Shown here: positions 1 through 7,910 of the stretch, piece after piece
How the letters are laid out: each line of letters starts with the position of its first letter
Position numbering within the stretch: the stretch's first letter is position 1
Origin: DASXTK01 sp036505485
GTDB lineage: Bacteria; Actinomycetota; Acidimicrobiia; Acidimicrobiales; VFJN01
Length of the DNA: 12,227 nt
Assembly: GCA_036505485.1 (NCBI GenBank)
Contig: DASXTK010000297.1
Location: forward strand, 1-12,227
Direction of reading: 5' to 3'
The notes under the pieces: generated by a model
Seen by the model: the letters and a program-made list of their open reading frames with translations, nothing else
What the model was told of the DNA's origin: nothing
Databases searched by the model: none
Program-made: the position numbers and the translations under genes

Positions 1-1
1 C

Positions 2-1456
2 GTGCTGGCACTGCTGGGATTCCTGGAGCTGGCCACCCTCACCACCCAACCCGCCAATGTCGCAACCGAGCGCGGGATCGTCACCCTCACCTCGCTCTAC
101 ACCGCCTGGCTCCTGCTTCCACTGCTGGCCTTCGGACAGGACGAGACGTTGGACCCCACGAAGCTGGCGCTGTTCCCCTTGCGCCCCCGGCAGCTCGCGG
201 CCGGTCTGCTGGCGGCGTCGGCCACCGGGCCATGGCCGCTGGCCACGCTGATCATGGTGTGCGGCGCGGTCATCGGGCTGGCCGGCGGTCCGGGAGGTGC
301 GGCGCTGGGGCTGCTGGCGGTTCCGATCTTTGGCGGACTCTGCATCGTGACCGCCCGGCTGACCACGACCGCGCTGTCCGGGTTGCTGCGCAGCCGGCGC
401 GGCCGCGACCTGGTGGGCGTGGTGATGGGCCTGCTGATCCTGCTGGCCCAGCTGCCGAACCTGCTGGCCAACCAGGGTGTCTCGGCCGACGCCGGCAACG
501 TGGTCCACAGGGTCTCGAGGGTGACGCGCTGGACCCCCTCGGGCCTGGTCGCCCATGCGATATCCGACGGCGGGCTCGTCGGACTGGTGGAGCTCACCGC
601 CGTCGCCATCCTGGTCGTAGCCCTGACCGGGCTGTGGGTGGGGATCCTCCAACGGGCTCTTGTCACCGCCGATGCCTCCAGCCAGGGCGGCAAGGTCCAC
701 CGGTCGCGGGGCGGGCTCAGCCAGCTGTTGCCCGACGGGGTCTCGGCCGCCGTCACCACCAAGGAGCTGCGTTACGCCCGCCGGGATCCGCGGCGCCGAG
801 TCACCTGGATCTCCTCGCTGGCGTTGTGCGCGGTGCTGGCCTTCAGCACCGTCGGGTCCAACGGGTTGTCGGGTCAGCAAGCGGTCCTGGCCCTTACGTG
901 TCTGATAGCGGCCGTCCTGCCGGGGCAGCACGCCAACGTGCTGGGCATCGACGGCCGGGCCCTGTGGTTCAACGTCGTCGCTTTCCGCCAGCCCAGCGAT
1001 CTGCGCAGCGACTTCGCCGGCCGCCATCTGGCCTCCGCCGCCCTCACGGTGCCGCTGCTGGTGATGGTGTCGGTGGGGTTCAGCTTGGTAGCCGGCGAGT
1101 CACTCGGCAGTGTGCCCACGCTGCTGACCGCGCTGGGGCCGCTCGGCGTCGGCTTGGGGGCCAGTGCCCTGATCAGCGTGCTCCTGCCCTACGGCGTCCC
1201 CGACCAGTTCAACGCCTTCTCCAACGCGGCCCCGGGACAGGGATGCATCGCCGGCCTGTCCAGCGTGTTCGCCTTGCTGCTGACCGTCGCGCTGTCCCTG
1301 CCGGTCGTCGTGCCCGTGTGGCTAGGGGCCACCTGGCTGTGCGTCGTCGGGCCGATCTACGGCTTCCTGGCCGCCTGGCTTGGGCGGTACATGGCCGCCA
1401 ACATCGGCTACCCGCGGCTCCCCGAGACGCTGGCCACGGTCGCCGCTCCGGCGTGA
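2..1456 (+). CDS. Polytopic membrane protein, probable ABC-2 type transporter permease (5' partial)
   Basis: The reading frame is open from the first base of the window and ends at TGA 1454-1456, giving at least 484 residues. The GTG at base 2 is only the first available start, so the true start probably lies upstream. The protein is strongly hydrophobic, with about ten Leu/Val/Ala-rich membrane segments. A polar loop of roughly 40-50 residues sits near residues 220-265 (GGKVHRSRGG, then TTKELRYARRDPRRR). The KELRYxRRDPRRR stretch, in a soluble loop between two membrane halves, resembles actinobacterial ABC-2 type export permeases of about 500 residues. The N-terminal half has an acidic/basic loop (DETLDPTKLALFPLRPRQL) also seen in that group. 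The family call is from general resemblance; no catalytic motif confirms it. The partner ATPase would be expected just upstream, outside the window. It ends 89 bases before sdhC and is probably a separate unit. Confidence 0.55.
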   Translation: MLALLGFLELATLTTQPANVATERGIVTLTSLYTAWLLLPLLAFGQDETLDPTKLALFPLRPRQLAAGLLAASATGPWPLATLIMVCGAVIGLAGGPGGAALGLLAVPIFGGLCIVTARLTTTALSGLLRSRRGRDLVGVVMGLLILLAQLPNLLANQGVSADAGNVVHRVSRVTRWTPSGLVAHAISDGGLVGLVELTAVAILVVALTGLWVGILQRALVTADASSQGGKVHRSRGGLSQLLPDGVSAAVTTKELRYARRDPRRRVTWISSLALCAVLAFSTVGSNGLSGQQAVLALTCLIAAVLPGQHANVLGIDGRALWFNVVAFRQPSDLRSDFAGRHLASAALTVPLLVMVSVGFSLVAGESLGSVPTLLTALGPLGVGLGASALISVLLPYGVPDQFNAFSNAAPGQGCIAGLSSVFALLLTVALSLPVVVPVWLGATWLCVVGPIYGFLAAWLGRYMAANIGYPRLPETLATVAAPA

Positions 1457-1545
1457 GTCGGTTTCCGCTCGTCCTGGCCGCGGAGAGTAGGTTCGGCCGT
1501 GGACGCGGCGTTAGGTCGACGCGGGTCCAGGAGGCCGATCTAGCG

Positions 1546-2364
1546 ATGCAAGTCATGGAGCGACCGGTCGTCGCCCCGGTCCACGAGCGCAACCGCCGTG
1601 CCGCTCCTTGGCCGATCGAGTTCTACCGATCGGCCATCGGCAAGAAGTGGGTCATGGCGATCACCGGGATCTTGCTGATGGGGTTCGTCTTCGCCCACAT
1701 GGCGGGGAACCTCAAGGTGTTCCTAGGGGCCGACGACCTCAACCACTACGGCGAATGGCTGCGGAACCTGGCCGCGCCGCCGCTGCCCCGCACCTGGTTC
1801 CTGTGGATCGAGCGGATCGGGCTCATCGGAACCTTCGGTCTGCACATCTGGTCCGGGGCCAGCCTGACGCTGATGAACCGCCGGGCCCGGGGCGAGGACC
1901 GGCTGGTCCAGAAGCGGGACTGGCAGACCGCCAACGCAGCCAACCGCTCCATGCGGCTCACCGGCGTCGTGATCCTGCTCCTGTTGATCTTCCACCTGAC
2001 CGACCTGAGCTGGGGCCAGACCAACCCGGACTTCAAGCGGGGCGACGTCTACCGGAACCTGATCGCCTCCTTGGATCGGCCGGTGGTCGCGGCGGCGTAC
2101 ATCGCCTTCAGCCTGGCGCTCGGACTCCACCTCCTCCACGGCTCGTGGTCGCTGTTCCAGAGCCTCGGTCTCAACAACCCCCGCTGGAACTCGTGGCGCA
2201 AGGGCTTCGCCATCGGCTTCGCCACCGTCGTCACCGTCGGGTACCTCAGCGTCCCGATAGCGGTGCTCACCGGCGTGGTCAGCGCCGACGACAACTCGGC
2301 GTGCATCAAGCACGGCAGCACCATCGAGACCTGCGAGCTCTACGAGGGAGGTGAGGCGCCGTGA
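1546..2364 (+). CDS. sdhC: Succinate dehydrogenase cytochrome b subunit (B-type, di-haem)
   Basis: This 272-residue protein is the membrane anchor of succinate:quinone oxidoreductase; it carries electrons from SdhB through two haems b to menaquinone. Five membrane helices are visible at about residues 34-56, 86-110, 138-157, 180-205 and 221-246, the layout of the Bacillus/Corynebacterium b558 family with one anchor subunit. Candidate haem ligands are H51 (FAHMAGN), H100 (GLHIWSG), H150 (LIFHLTD) and H195 or H198 (GLHLLHGSWS), one per helix as expected for two haems. The ATG at 1546 is chosen because AGGAGG at 1529-1534 lies 11 bases upstream; ATG 1555 is a less likely alternative. The hydrophilic C-terminal tail holds two cysteines (C253, C263) of unknown role. 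The stop overlaps the sdhA start (GTGA, 2361-2364), so translation is probably coupled. No sdhD-like gene is present, as expected for this type. Confidence 0.93.
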   Translation: MQVMERPVVAPVHERNRRAAPWPIEFYRSAIGKKWVMAITGILLMGFVFAHMAGNLKVFLGADDLNHYGEWLRNLAAPPLPRTWFLWIERIGLIGTFGLHIWSGASLTLMNRRARGEDRLVQKRDWQTANAANRSMRLTGVVILLLLIFHLTDLSWGQTNPDFKRGDVYRNLIASLDRPVVAAAYIAFSLALGLHLLHGSWSLFQSLGLNNPRWNSWRKGFAIGFATVVTVGYLSVPIAVLTGVVSADDNSACIKHGSTIETCELYEGGEAP

Positions 2365-4280
2365 TCGGCGAGCTCGACAGCCACGCCCCGAGCTACCCCC
2401 TCGACGAGCGGTGGACCAGGCACAAGTTCGACATCAAGCTGGTGGCCCCCCACAACCGGCGCCGCTTCGACGTCATCATCGTGGGCACCGGGCTGGCCGG
2501 CGCCGCGGCCGCCGCCACCCTGGGCGAGCAGGGCTACAACGTCAAGGTCTTCACCTACCACGACAGCCCGCGCCGAGCGCACTCGATCGCAGCCCAGGGC
2601 GGGATCAACGCCGCCAAGAACTACAAGAGCGACGGCGACTCGATCGAGCGGCTGTTCTACGACACGATCAAGGGCGGCGACTTCCGGTCGCGTGAATCGA
2701 ACGTGTACCGGCTGGCCGAGGTGTCGGGGAACATCATCGACCAGTGCGTGGCCCAGGGCGTTCCCTTCGCCCGGGAGTACGGCGGGCTGCTCGACAACCG
2801 CAGCTTCGGCGGAGCCCAGGTGGCCCGGACCTTCTACGCCCGAGGCCAGACCGGCCAGCAGCTGCTGCTTGGCGCCTACCAGGCCCTCGCTCGCCAGATC
2901 CACGCCGGAACGGTCCAGCTCAACACCCGCAGCGAGATGCTGGACCTGGTGGTCAAGGACGACCGGGCCGCCGGCATCGTGGTCCGGGACATGATCACCG
3001 GCCAGGTCAGCTCCCACTCGGCCCACGCGGTGCTGCTGTGCACCGGGGGCTACAGCAACGTCTTCTACCTGTCGACGAACGCCAAGTACTCCAACGCCAC
3101 CTCCATCTGGCGGGCCCATCGGCGAGGGGCGCTGTTCGCCAACCCCTGCTACACGCAGATCCATCCGACCTGCATCCCGGCGTCGGACGAGTTCCAGTCG
3201 AAGCTCACCCTGATGTCCGAGTCGCTGCGCAACGACGGCCGCATCTGGGTCCCCAAGAAGCCCGACGACCCCCGTCCGCCGGACCAGATCCCCGAGAACG
3301 ACCGCGACTACTACCTGGAGCGCAAATACCCGTCGTTCGGGAACCTGGTGCCCCGCGATGTGGCGTCCCGGAACGCCAAGACCATGGTCGACCAGGGCTA
3401 CGGGGTGGGTCCGCTCAAGAACGGCGTCTACCTCGACTTCTCGGAGTCCATCGCCCGACTCGGAGAGGACACCGTGCGAGAGCGCTACGGGAACCTGTTC
3501 GACATGTACGAGCGCATCACCGGCGAGAACCCCTACAAGGTTCCGATGCGCATCTACCCCGCGGTCCACTACACGATGGGCGGCCTGTGGGTGGACTACA
3601 ACCTCATGTCCAACGTGCCCGGGCTGTTCGTGCTGGGCGAAGCCAACTTCTCCGACCACGGCGCCAACCGTCTAGGGGCGTCCGCGCTCATGCAGGGACT
3701 GGCCGACGGCTACTTCGTCGCCAGCTACACCCTGGCCAACTACCTGGCCGGGTCGCTGGGCGAGAAGCCGGTGCCGACCTCCGACCCGGCCTTCGCCGCG
3801 GTCGAGGCCAACGTCGGCGATCGCATGGCCCGGTTCCTCTCGGTGAAGGGCACCCGCTCGGTCGACGACTTCCACCGGGAGCTGGGCAAGATCATGTGGG
3901 ACTACTGCGGCATGGCCCGCGACAAGACCGGCCTGGAGAAGGCGCTGTCCGAGATTCCCGCCTTGCGCGAGGAGTTCTGGAAGGACGTCCGGGTGCTCGG
4001 AGGTCCGTCGCTCAACCAGTCCCTGGAGAAGGCCGGCCGGGTGGCCGACTTCTTCGAGCTCGGTGAGCTGATGGTGCGGGACGCGCTGCATCGGGAGGAA
4101 TCCTGCGGCGGCCACTTCCGGGAGGAGCACCAGACCGAGGACGGCGAGGCCCTGCGCGACGACGAGCACTTCGCCTACGTCGCCGCCTGGGAGTGGACCG
4201 CCAAGGGCAACGAGCCGGTGCTCCACAAGGAGTCCCTGAACTTCGAGTACGTGAAGCTGACGCAGAGGTCGTACAAGTAA
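2361..4280 (+). CDS. sdhA: Succinate dehydrogenase flavoprotein subunit
   Basis: This 639-residue subunit oxidises succinate to fumarate on a covalently bound FAD, at the membrane-associated head of complex II. An N-terminal extension of about 35 residues precedes the dinucleotide-binding motif GTGLAG (42-47). H74, in RRAHSIAAQGGINA, is the expected histidine for the covalent flavin bond. HPTCIP in the middle of the protein, H403 in VHYTMGG, and GANRLGASAL with R437 make up the dicarboxylate and FAD-capping sites. Length and motifs fit the Bacillus/Corynebacterium-type SdhA (about 600-670 residues) rather than the E. coli type. The start is GTG 2361, with GGGAGGT at 2346-2352 eight bases ahead, overlapping the sdhC stop. 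The gene ends in TAATG, sharing one base with the sdhB start. No damaged motif is seen. Confidence 0.96.
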   Translation: MIGELDSHAPSYPLDERWTRHKFDIKLVAPHNRRRFDVIIVGTGLAGAAAAATLGEQGYNVKVFTYHDSPRRAHSIAAQGGINAAKNYKSDGDSIERLFYDTIKGGDFRSRESNVYRLAEVSGNIIDQCVAQGVPFAREYGGLLDNRSFGGAQVARTFYARGQTGQQLLLGAYQALARQIHAGTVQLNTRSEMLDLVVKDDRAAGIVVRDMITGQVSSHSAHAVLLCTGGYSNVFYLSTNAKYSNATSIWRAHRRGALFANPCYTQIHPTCIPASDEFQSKLTLMSESLRNDGRIWVPKKPDDPRPPDQIPENDRDYYLERKYPSFGNLVPRDVASRNAKTMVDQGYGVGPLKNGVYLDFSESIARLGEDTVRERYGNLFDMYERITGENPYKVPMRIYPAVHYTMGGLWVDYNLMSNVPGLFVLGEANFSDHGANRLGASALMQGLADGYFVASYTLANYLAGSLGEKPVPTSDPAFAAVEANVGDRMARFLSVKGTRSVDDFHRELGKIMWDYCGMARDKTGLEKALSEIPALREEFWKDVRVLGGPSLNQSLEKAGRVADFFELGELMVRDALHREESCGGHFREEHQTEDGEALRDDEHFAYVAAWEWTAKGNEPVLHKESLNFEYVKLTQRSYK

Positions 4281-5047
4281 TGGATCTGACGCTGCACGTC
4301 TGGCGCCAAGCCGGCCCGGGTGAGACCGGCCAGGTGGTCACCTACATCGAGGAAGCCAAGGACATCAGTCCGGACATGTCGTTCCTCGAGATGCTCGACA
4401 TCGTCAACGAGCGCCTCATCGCCCAGGGCCAGGAGCCGATCGCCTTCGAGCACGACTGCCGGGAGGGGATCTGCGGCAGCTGCGGGATGATGATCAACGG
4501 CAAGGCCCATGGTCCGCAGAAGGGCACCGCCACCTGCCAGCTGCACATGCGCAAGTTCGCCGACGGCGACGAGATCTTCATCGAGCCGTGGCGGGCCAAG
4601 GCCTTCCCGGTGCTGAAGGACCTGGTCGTTGATCGGCAGGCCTTCGATCGGATCGTCGAGTCGGGTGGCTACATCACCGCCCCGACCGGTGCGGCCCGGG
4701 ACGCCAACAACGTCCTGATCCCCAAGCCCGCCGCCGATGCGGCCATGGATGCCGCGGCCTGCATCGGCTGCGGCGCCTGCGTGGCGGCCTGTCCCAACAA
4801 CGCGGCCCAGCTGTTCACCGCGGCCAAGGTGCAGCACCTCAACCTGCTGCCCCAGGGCCAGCCCGAGCGCTACAGCCGGGTGGTGGCCATGGTGGACACG
4901 ATGGAGGAGTACTTCGGTTCCTGCACCAACTACGCCGAGTGCCAGGAGGCGTGTCCGAAGGAGATCTCCATCGACTTCATCGCCTACATGAACCGGGACT
5001 ACGTCAAGGCCCAGTTCAAGAACCGCAAGCTCCTCGCCCAGAAATAA
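4280..5047 (+). CDS. sdhB: Succinate dehydrogenase iron-sulfur subunit
   Basis: This 255-residue subunit passes electrons from the FAD of SdhA to the haems of SdhC through three iron-sulfur clusters. The N-terminal ferredoxin domain has C60, C65, C68 (CREGICGSCG) and C86 for the [2Fe-2S] cluster. The C-terminal domain has C161, C164 and C167 (CIGCGAC) plus C225 for [4Fe-4S], and C171, C215 and C221 for [3Fe-4S], matching the classical ligand pattern. The ATG at 4280 is chosen because it gives a normal N terminus (MDLTLHVWRQ), overlaps the sdhA stop in TAATG, and has AGAGG at 4264-4268. The frame is open further upstream, but that would lie inside sdhA. The last gene of sdhCAB, it is followed by 68 bases and then a sugar transferase on the same strand, with no clear terminator between them, so read-through is possible. 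Confidence 0.96.
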   Translation: MDLTLHVWRQAGPGETGQVVTYIEEAKDISPDMSFLEMLDIVNERLIAQGQEPIAFEHDCREGICGSCGMMINGKAHGPQKGTATCQLHMRKFADGDEIFIEPWRAKAFPVLKDLVVDRQAFDRIVESGGYITAPTGAARDANNVLIPKPAADAAMDAAACIGCGACVAACPNNAAQLFTAAKVQHLNLLPQGQPERYSRVVAMVDTMEEYFGSCTNYAECQEACPKEISIDFIAYMNRDYVKAQFKNRKLLAQK

Positions 5048-5115
5048 CCGCCGGCCGAGAACTGCAACAAAATCTCCACTGGCGCGGCGGCTCAAGATGG
5101 GGGAAACTCGCCGCC

Positions 5116-5775
5116 GTGGCGGAGCGCTCACGGCCTGGAGTCGAAACAGGCCGGATTCTGGACCTGTTGGTTGCGACGATCGTGCTTGGTCTTGGCGCGC
5201 CCGTGCTTGCGGTCGTGGCTCTGTTGATCCGAGTGCAGATGGGTTCACCCGTTCTGTTTCGCCAGGAGCGAGCGGGGAAGAACAAGCGCACCTTCGAGCT
5301 CGTCAAGTTCAGGACCATGCGCACGCCCAAAGCCGATGAAGCAGGATTTCGACCCGACACCGACCAGGCCCGGCTCACCTCGTTGGGCCGATTCCTCCGC
5401 TCGTCCAGCCTCGACGAGTTGCCTACCATGCTCAACGTGCTGCGCGGCGACATGAGCATCGTCGGTCCCCGGCCGCTGCCGGTCCACTATCTCCCCCGCT
5501 ACTCCGAGCACCACGCGCGGCGTCACGAGGTCCGTCCCGGGATCACCGGTTGGGCCCAGGTCCACGGGCGCAACACCCTGGACTGGGACGACCAGCTCGA
5601 CATGGACGTCTGGTACGTCGACCATCAGTCGGTGCGGCTGGACCTGCGCATCCTGGCGCAGACTGCGGCCACCGTGGTGCGGCGGGACGGCATCAGCCAG
5701 GAAGGCCAGGCCACCCGGCAGGAGTTCCGGGGTTCCCGTTCGGTGGCGGTTGGCGAAGGTGGCGCGCCCGCGTGA
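5116..5775 (+). CDS. Bacterial sugar transferase (monotopic phosphoglycosyl transferase, PglC/WbaP catalytic-domain type)
   Basis: This enzyme is predicted to transfer a sugar-1-phosphate from a nucleotide sugar to undecaprenyl (or similar) phosphate at the inner face of the membrane, the first step of a lipid-linked glycan. The protein has 219 residues, close to the minimal catalytic domain. Residues about 13-38 form the single hydrophobic re-entrant helix after GRILDLL. Family motifs follow: SPVLFRQERAGKN, FELVKFRTMR, the catalytic D100-E101 pair in SSSLDELP, GDMSIVGPRPLP and RPGITGWAQVHGRN. The sugar is not predictable from sequence alone. GTG 5116 is chosen because it gives a normal N terminus, with a G-rich stretch at 5099-5103 as a possible ribosome site; the frame stays open upstream into sdhB. 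The stop overlaps the next start by GTGA, so it is probably coupled to the HAD hydrolase and GT4 genes downstream. Confidence 0.9.
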   Translation: MAERSRPGVETGRILDLLVATIVLGLGAPVLAVVALLIRVQMGSPVLFRQERAGKNKRTFELVKFRTMRTPKADEAGFRPDTDQARLTSLGRFLRSSSLDELPTMLNVLRGDMSIVGPRPLPVHYLPRYSEHHARRHEVRPGITGWAQVHGRNTLDWDDQLDMDVWYVDHQSVRLDLRILAQTAATVVRRDGISQEGQATRQEFRGSRSVAVGEGGAPA

Positions 5776-6575
5776 GCAGTGTGACCCGCAACTCCCCAGA
5801 GCTGCCGGATACATCCGACGATCGGTCCCTGACCGAGCTGGCCGACATCCAGGTGTTCGGCTCCGACATCGAGGTCGTCGACGGCCCCGATGCCCTCGGT
5901 CCCTGGGACGGGGTCGAGGCCATCGTCGTGGACATCGACGACACCCTGTTCCTCAAGCGGGACTACGTCCGCAGCGGGTTCGACGCCGTGGGACGCTGGG
6001 TCCAACGGGAGCTCGGCATCGTCGACTTCGGCCAGCGGGCCTGGGCGGCGTTCGAGTCCGGCGCCCGGGAGACCATCTTCGACGAGGTGCTGACCGGTCT
6101 CGGCGCTCGCAGCGACGACGCCGTGATCACCGCCCTGATCGCCCGGTACCGGACCCATGCCCCGACGATCGCCCTGGCCGCCGATGCCCAGACCGCGCTC
6201 GACCGCTGGCACGGCCAGGTGAAGCTGGCCGCGGTGACCGACGGACCGGTGTCCAGCCAGCTGGCCAAGGCGCGGGCCTTGGGCCTCGACCGATGGACGT
6301 CGTTGATCGTCTGCACCGCTTCGCTCGGGCCGGGGAAGGACAAGCCCCATCCCGCCGGGTTCCAGCAGGTCCAGGAGGAGCTGGGAGTCGACGGCAAGGG
6401 CTGCGTCTACGTGGCCGACAACCCAAAGCGGGACTTCGCCGGACCCAAGTCCCTGGGCTGGCGGACCGTGCGGGTCCGACGCCGGCTGGGTCTGCACTCG
6501 GCGCTCGAGAGCGGCAGCGACGTCGACCACGAGATCACCAGCCTCGATCAGCTCGAGGCTGTTCTCGCCGGGTGA
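5772..6575 (+). CDS. HAD-superfamily hydrolase (predicted phosphatase)
   Basis: This 267-residue protein shows the four HAD signature motifs. Motif I is VVDIDDTLF, with the nucleophile D54 and acid/base D56. Motif II is AVTDGP (T156), motif III is K191 in GKDKPHP, and motif IV is YVADNPKRDF (D216, D221). The long helical insert after motif I (about residues 62-145) suggests a C1-capped phosphatase of the phosphoglycolate phosphatase/haloacid dehalogenase branch. The substrate is unknown. About 45 hydrophilic residues precede motif I, where most family members begin almost directly with it, and no closer in-frame start is evident. GTG 5772 overlaps the sugar transferase stop (GTGA), with AAGGTGG upstream at about 5755-5761; GTG 5781 is an alternative. 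It overlaps the GT4 gene by another GTGA. The context suggests it dephosphorylates a sugar phosphate or another glycan-pathway intermediate, but this is inference. Confidence 0.85.
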   Translation: MSSVTRNSPELPDTSDDRSLTELADIQVFGSDIEVVDGPDALGPWDGVEAIVVDIDDTLFLKRDYVRSGFDAVGRWVQRELGIVDFGQRAWAAFESGARETIFDEVLTGLGARSDDAVITALIARYRTHAPTIALAADAQTALDRWHGQVKLAAVTDGPVSSQLAKARALGLDRWTSLIVCTASLGPGKDKPHPAGFQQVQEELGVDGKGCVYVADNPKRDFAGPKSLGWRTVRVRRRLGLHSALESGSDVDHEITSLDQLEAVLAG

Positions 6576-7774
6576 GTCCGGATGACCCGCAGCCCCTGCG
6601 GGTGGCCCATCTCACCACCGTCGCCCTGAGCCTGCGTTACCTGCTGTTCCCCCAACTGGAGGCGGTGCGGGATCTGCCGGGTCCCGGTGGTGGCCAGGCG
6701 ATCGGCATCAGCGCCCCTGGACCCGAGGTCACCGGACTGGAGCGGGACGGCATCGTGCACATCGCCCTCGGTTCGTCCACCCGGGGCATGAACCCGCTCG
6801 CCGACCTGCGCTCGGCCTGGCAGCTGTGGCGGGTCCTGCGCCGGGAGCGGATCGATGTGCTCCACACCCACAACCCCAAGCCCGGGCTGTACGGGCGGGT
6901 CGTCGGGCGGCTGGCCCGGGTCCCGATCGTGGTCAACACCAACCACGGGCTGTACGCCACCGAGAACGACGGGTTCGGTAGGCGGGCCGTCGTGTTCGGG
7001 CTGGAGGCCGTCGCCGCCCGGTTCTCGGACGCCGAGCTGATCCAGAACCCTGAGGACTTCGAGCTGCTGACCCGGCGGCACATCTACCGGCGCAGCCGCA
7101 CCTGGCTGTTGGGCAACGGCATCAACCTCGATCGCTTTCGGCCGGGCGCGGTGTCCGAGCAGGACCGGGCGGCCCGGCGGGCGGAGATGGGCGCATCCGA
7201 CGACACCGTTGTCGTGGGGATGGTCGGCCGGCTGGTGGTCGAGAAGGGCTGCCGTGAGCTGATCGCGGCGGCTCGGATCCTGGGTGACCGGTGCAAGGTC
7301 GTGGTGATCGGACCCGATGACCCGGAGAAGGCCGACGCCATCACTGGTTCTGAGATCTCGGCGGCCCGTGAAGCCGGAGTGGTGTTCCTGGGACATCGTG
7401 ACGACGTCGAGGCGCTGTACGCAGCGATGGACCTCTTCGTGCTGCCGTCGTACCGGGAGGGATTCCCCCGGGCAGCGATGGAAGCCGCCGCCTCGGGACT
7501 GCCGATCGTGGCCACCGATGTGCGGGGCTGCCGTCAGGTTGCCGACAACGGGGTGACCGGCCTGCTGGTCCCGGTCCGGGATGCGGAGGCGCTGGCCGCC
7601 GCCATCGGCCGCCTCCTCGACGACCCGGCCCGCCGCAAGGCCATGGGCAAAGCCGCCCTGGCCCGAGCCGAGGAACACTTCGACGAACGCCGAGTTGTCG
7701 ACCTGGTCCTAGACACCTACCGCCAAGTCGCCGAAACCAAGCACCTCGGGCACATCACCGACCGGTTGGGGTAG
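6572..7774 (+). CDS. Glycosyltransferase family 4 (GT-B fold)
   Basis: This 400-residue protein is predicted to be a retaining glycosyltransferase that adds a sugar from a nucleotide donor to the lipid-linked acceptor made by the upstream phosphoglycosyl transferase. The N-terminal Rossmann half begins with LRVAHLTTVALSLRYLL and includes the HTHNPKPGLYGR acceptor-side motif (H98-H100). The C-terminal donor half begins near residue 190 (GNGINLDRFRPG) and has GMVGRLVVEKG, with R220 and K225 for donor phosphates. The EX7E motif is E296 to E304 (REGFPRAAMEAAASGLPIV). Layout and length are typical of capsule or exopolysaccharide GT4 enzymes; no membrane anchor or signal peptide is seen. GTG 6572 overlaps the HAD stop in GTGA, which decides the start. 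It is the last gene of the plus-strand block; TAG at 7772 is followed directly by a self-complementary ccgccggcgg (7775-7784). Confidence 0.9.
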   Translation: MSPDDPQPLRVAHLTTVALSLRYLLFPQLEAVRDLPGPGGGQAIGISAPGPEVTGLERDGIVHIALGSSTRGMNPLADLRSAWQLWRVLRRERIDVLHTHNPKPGLYGRVVGRLARVPIVVNTNHGLYATENDGFGRRAVVFGLEAVAARFSDAELIQNPEDFELLTRRHIYRRSRTWLLGNGINLDRFRPGAVSEQDRAARRAEMGASDDTVVVGMVGRLVVEKGCRELIAAARILGDRCKVVVIGPDDPEKADAITGSEISAAREAGVVFLGHRDDVEALYAAMDLFVLPSYREGFPRAAMEAAASGLPIVATDVRGCRQVADNGVTGLLVPVRDAEALAAAIGRLLDDPARRKAMGKAALARAEEHFDERRVVDLVLDTYRQVAETKHLGHITDRLG

Positions 7775-7910
7775 CCGCCGGCGGTAACAACGCTGCCAGG
7801 TAGCGGCCGGGCCGGCGGCATCACGGGGCGGGCCGCGGCGCCCTGCACTGGTCGTGTGGCTCGGCGTGGGCAACGAGGCTCCCAGGCAGCCGGCCTTCGG
7901 CCGTCCTTGA

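Noticed and set aside
232..1545. Upstream extension of the sdhC frame through the first membrane gene
   Set aside because: It would give an Arg/Gly/Pro-rich shadow sequence fused to SdhC. The AGGAGG site before ATG 1546 and normal SdhC length support the shorter protein.
2340..3659. 439-residue open frame on the minus strand
   Set aside because: It is fully antisense to sdhA, whose motifs are complete. Long antisense frames are expected at this GC content, and the protein has no recognisable domain.
4939..5115. Longer sugar transferase starting inside sdhB
   Set aside because: The extra residues are a frame-shifted shadow of sdhB and add nothing known to the family.
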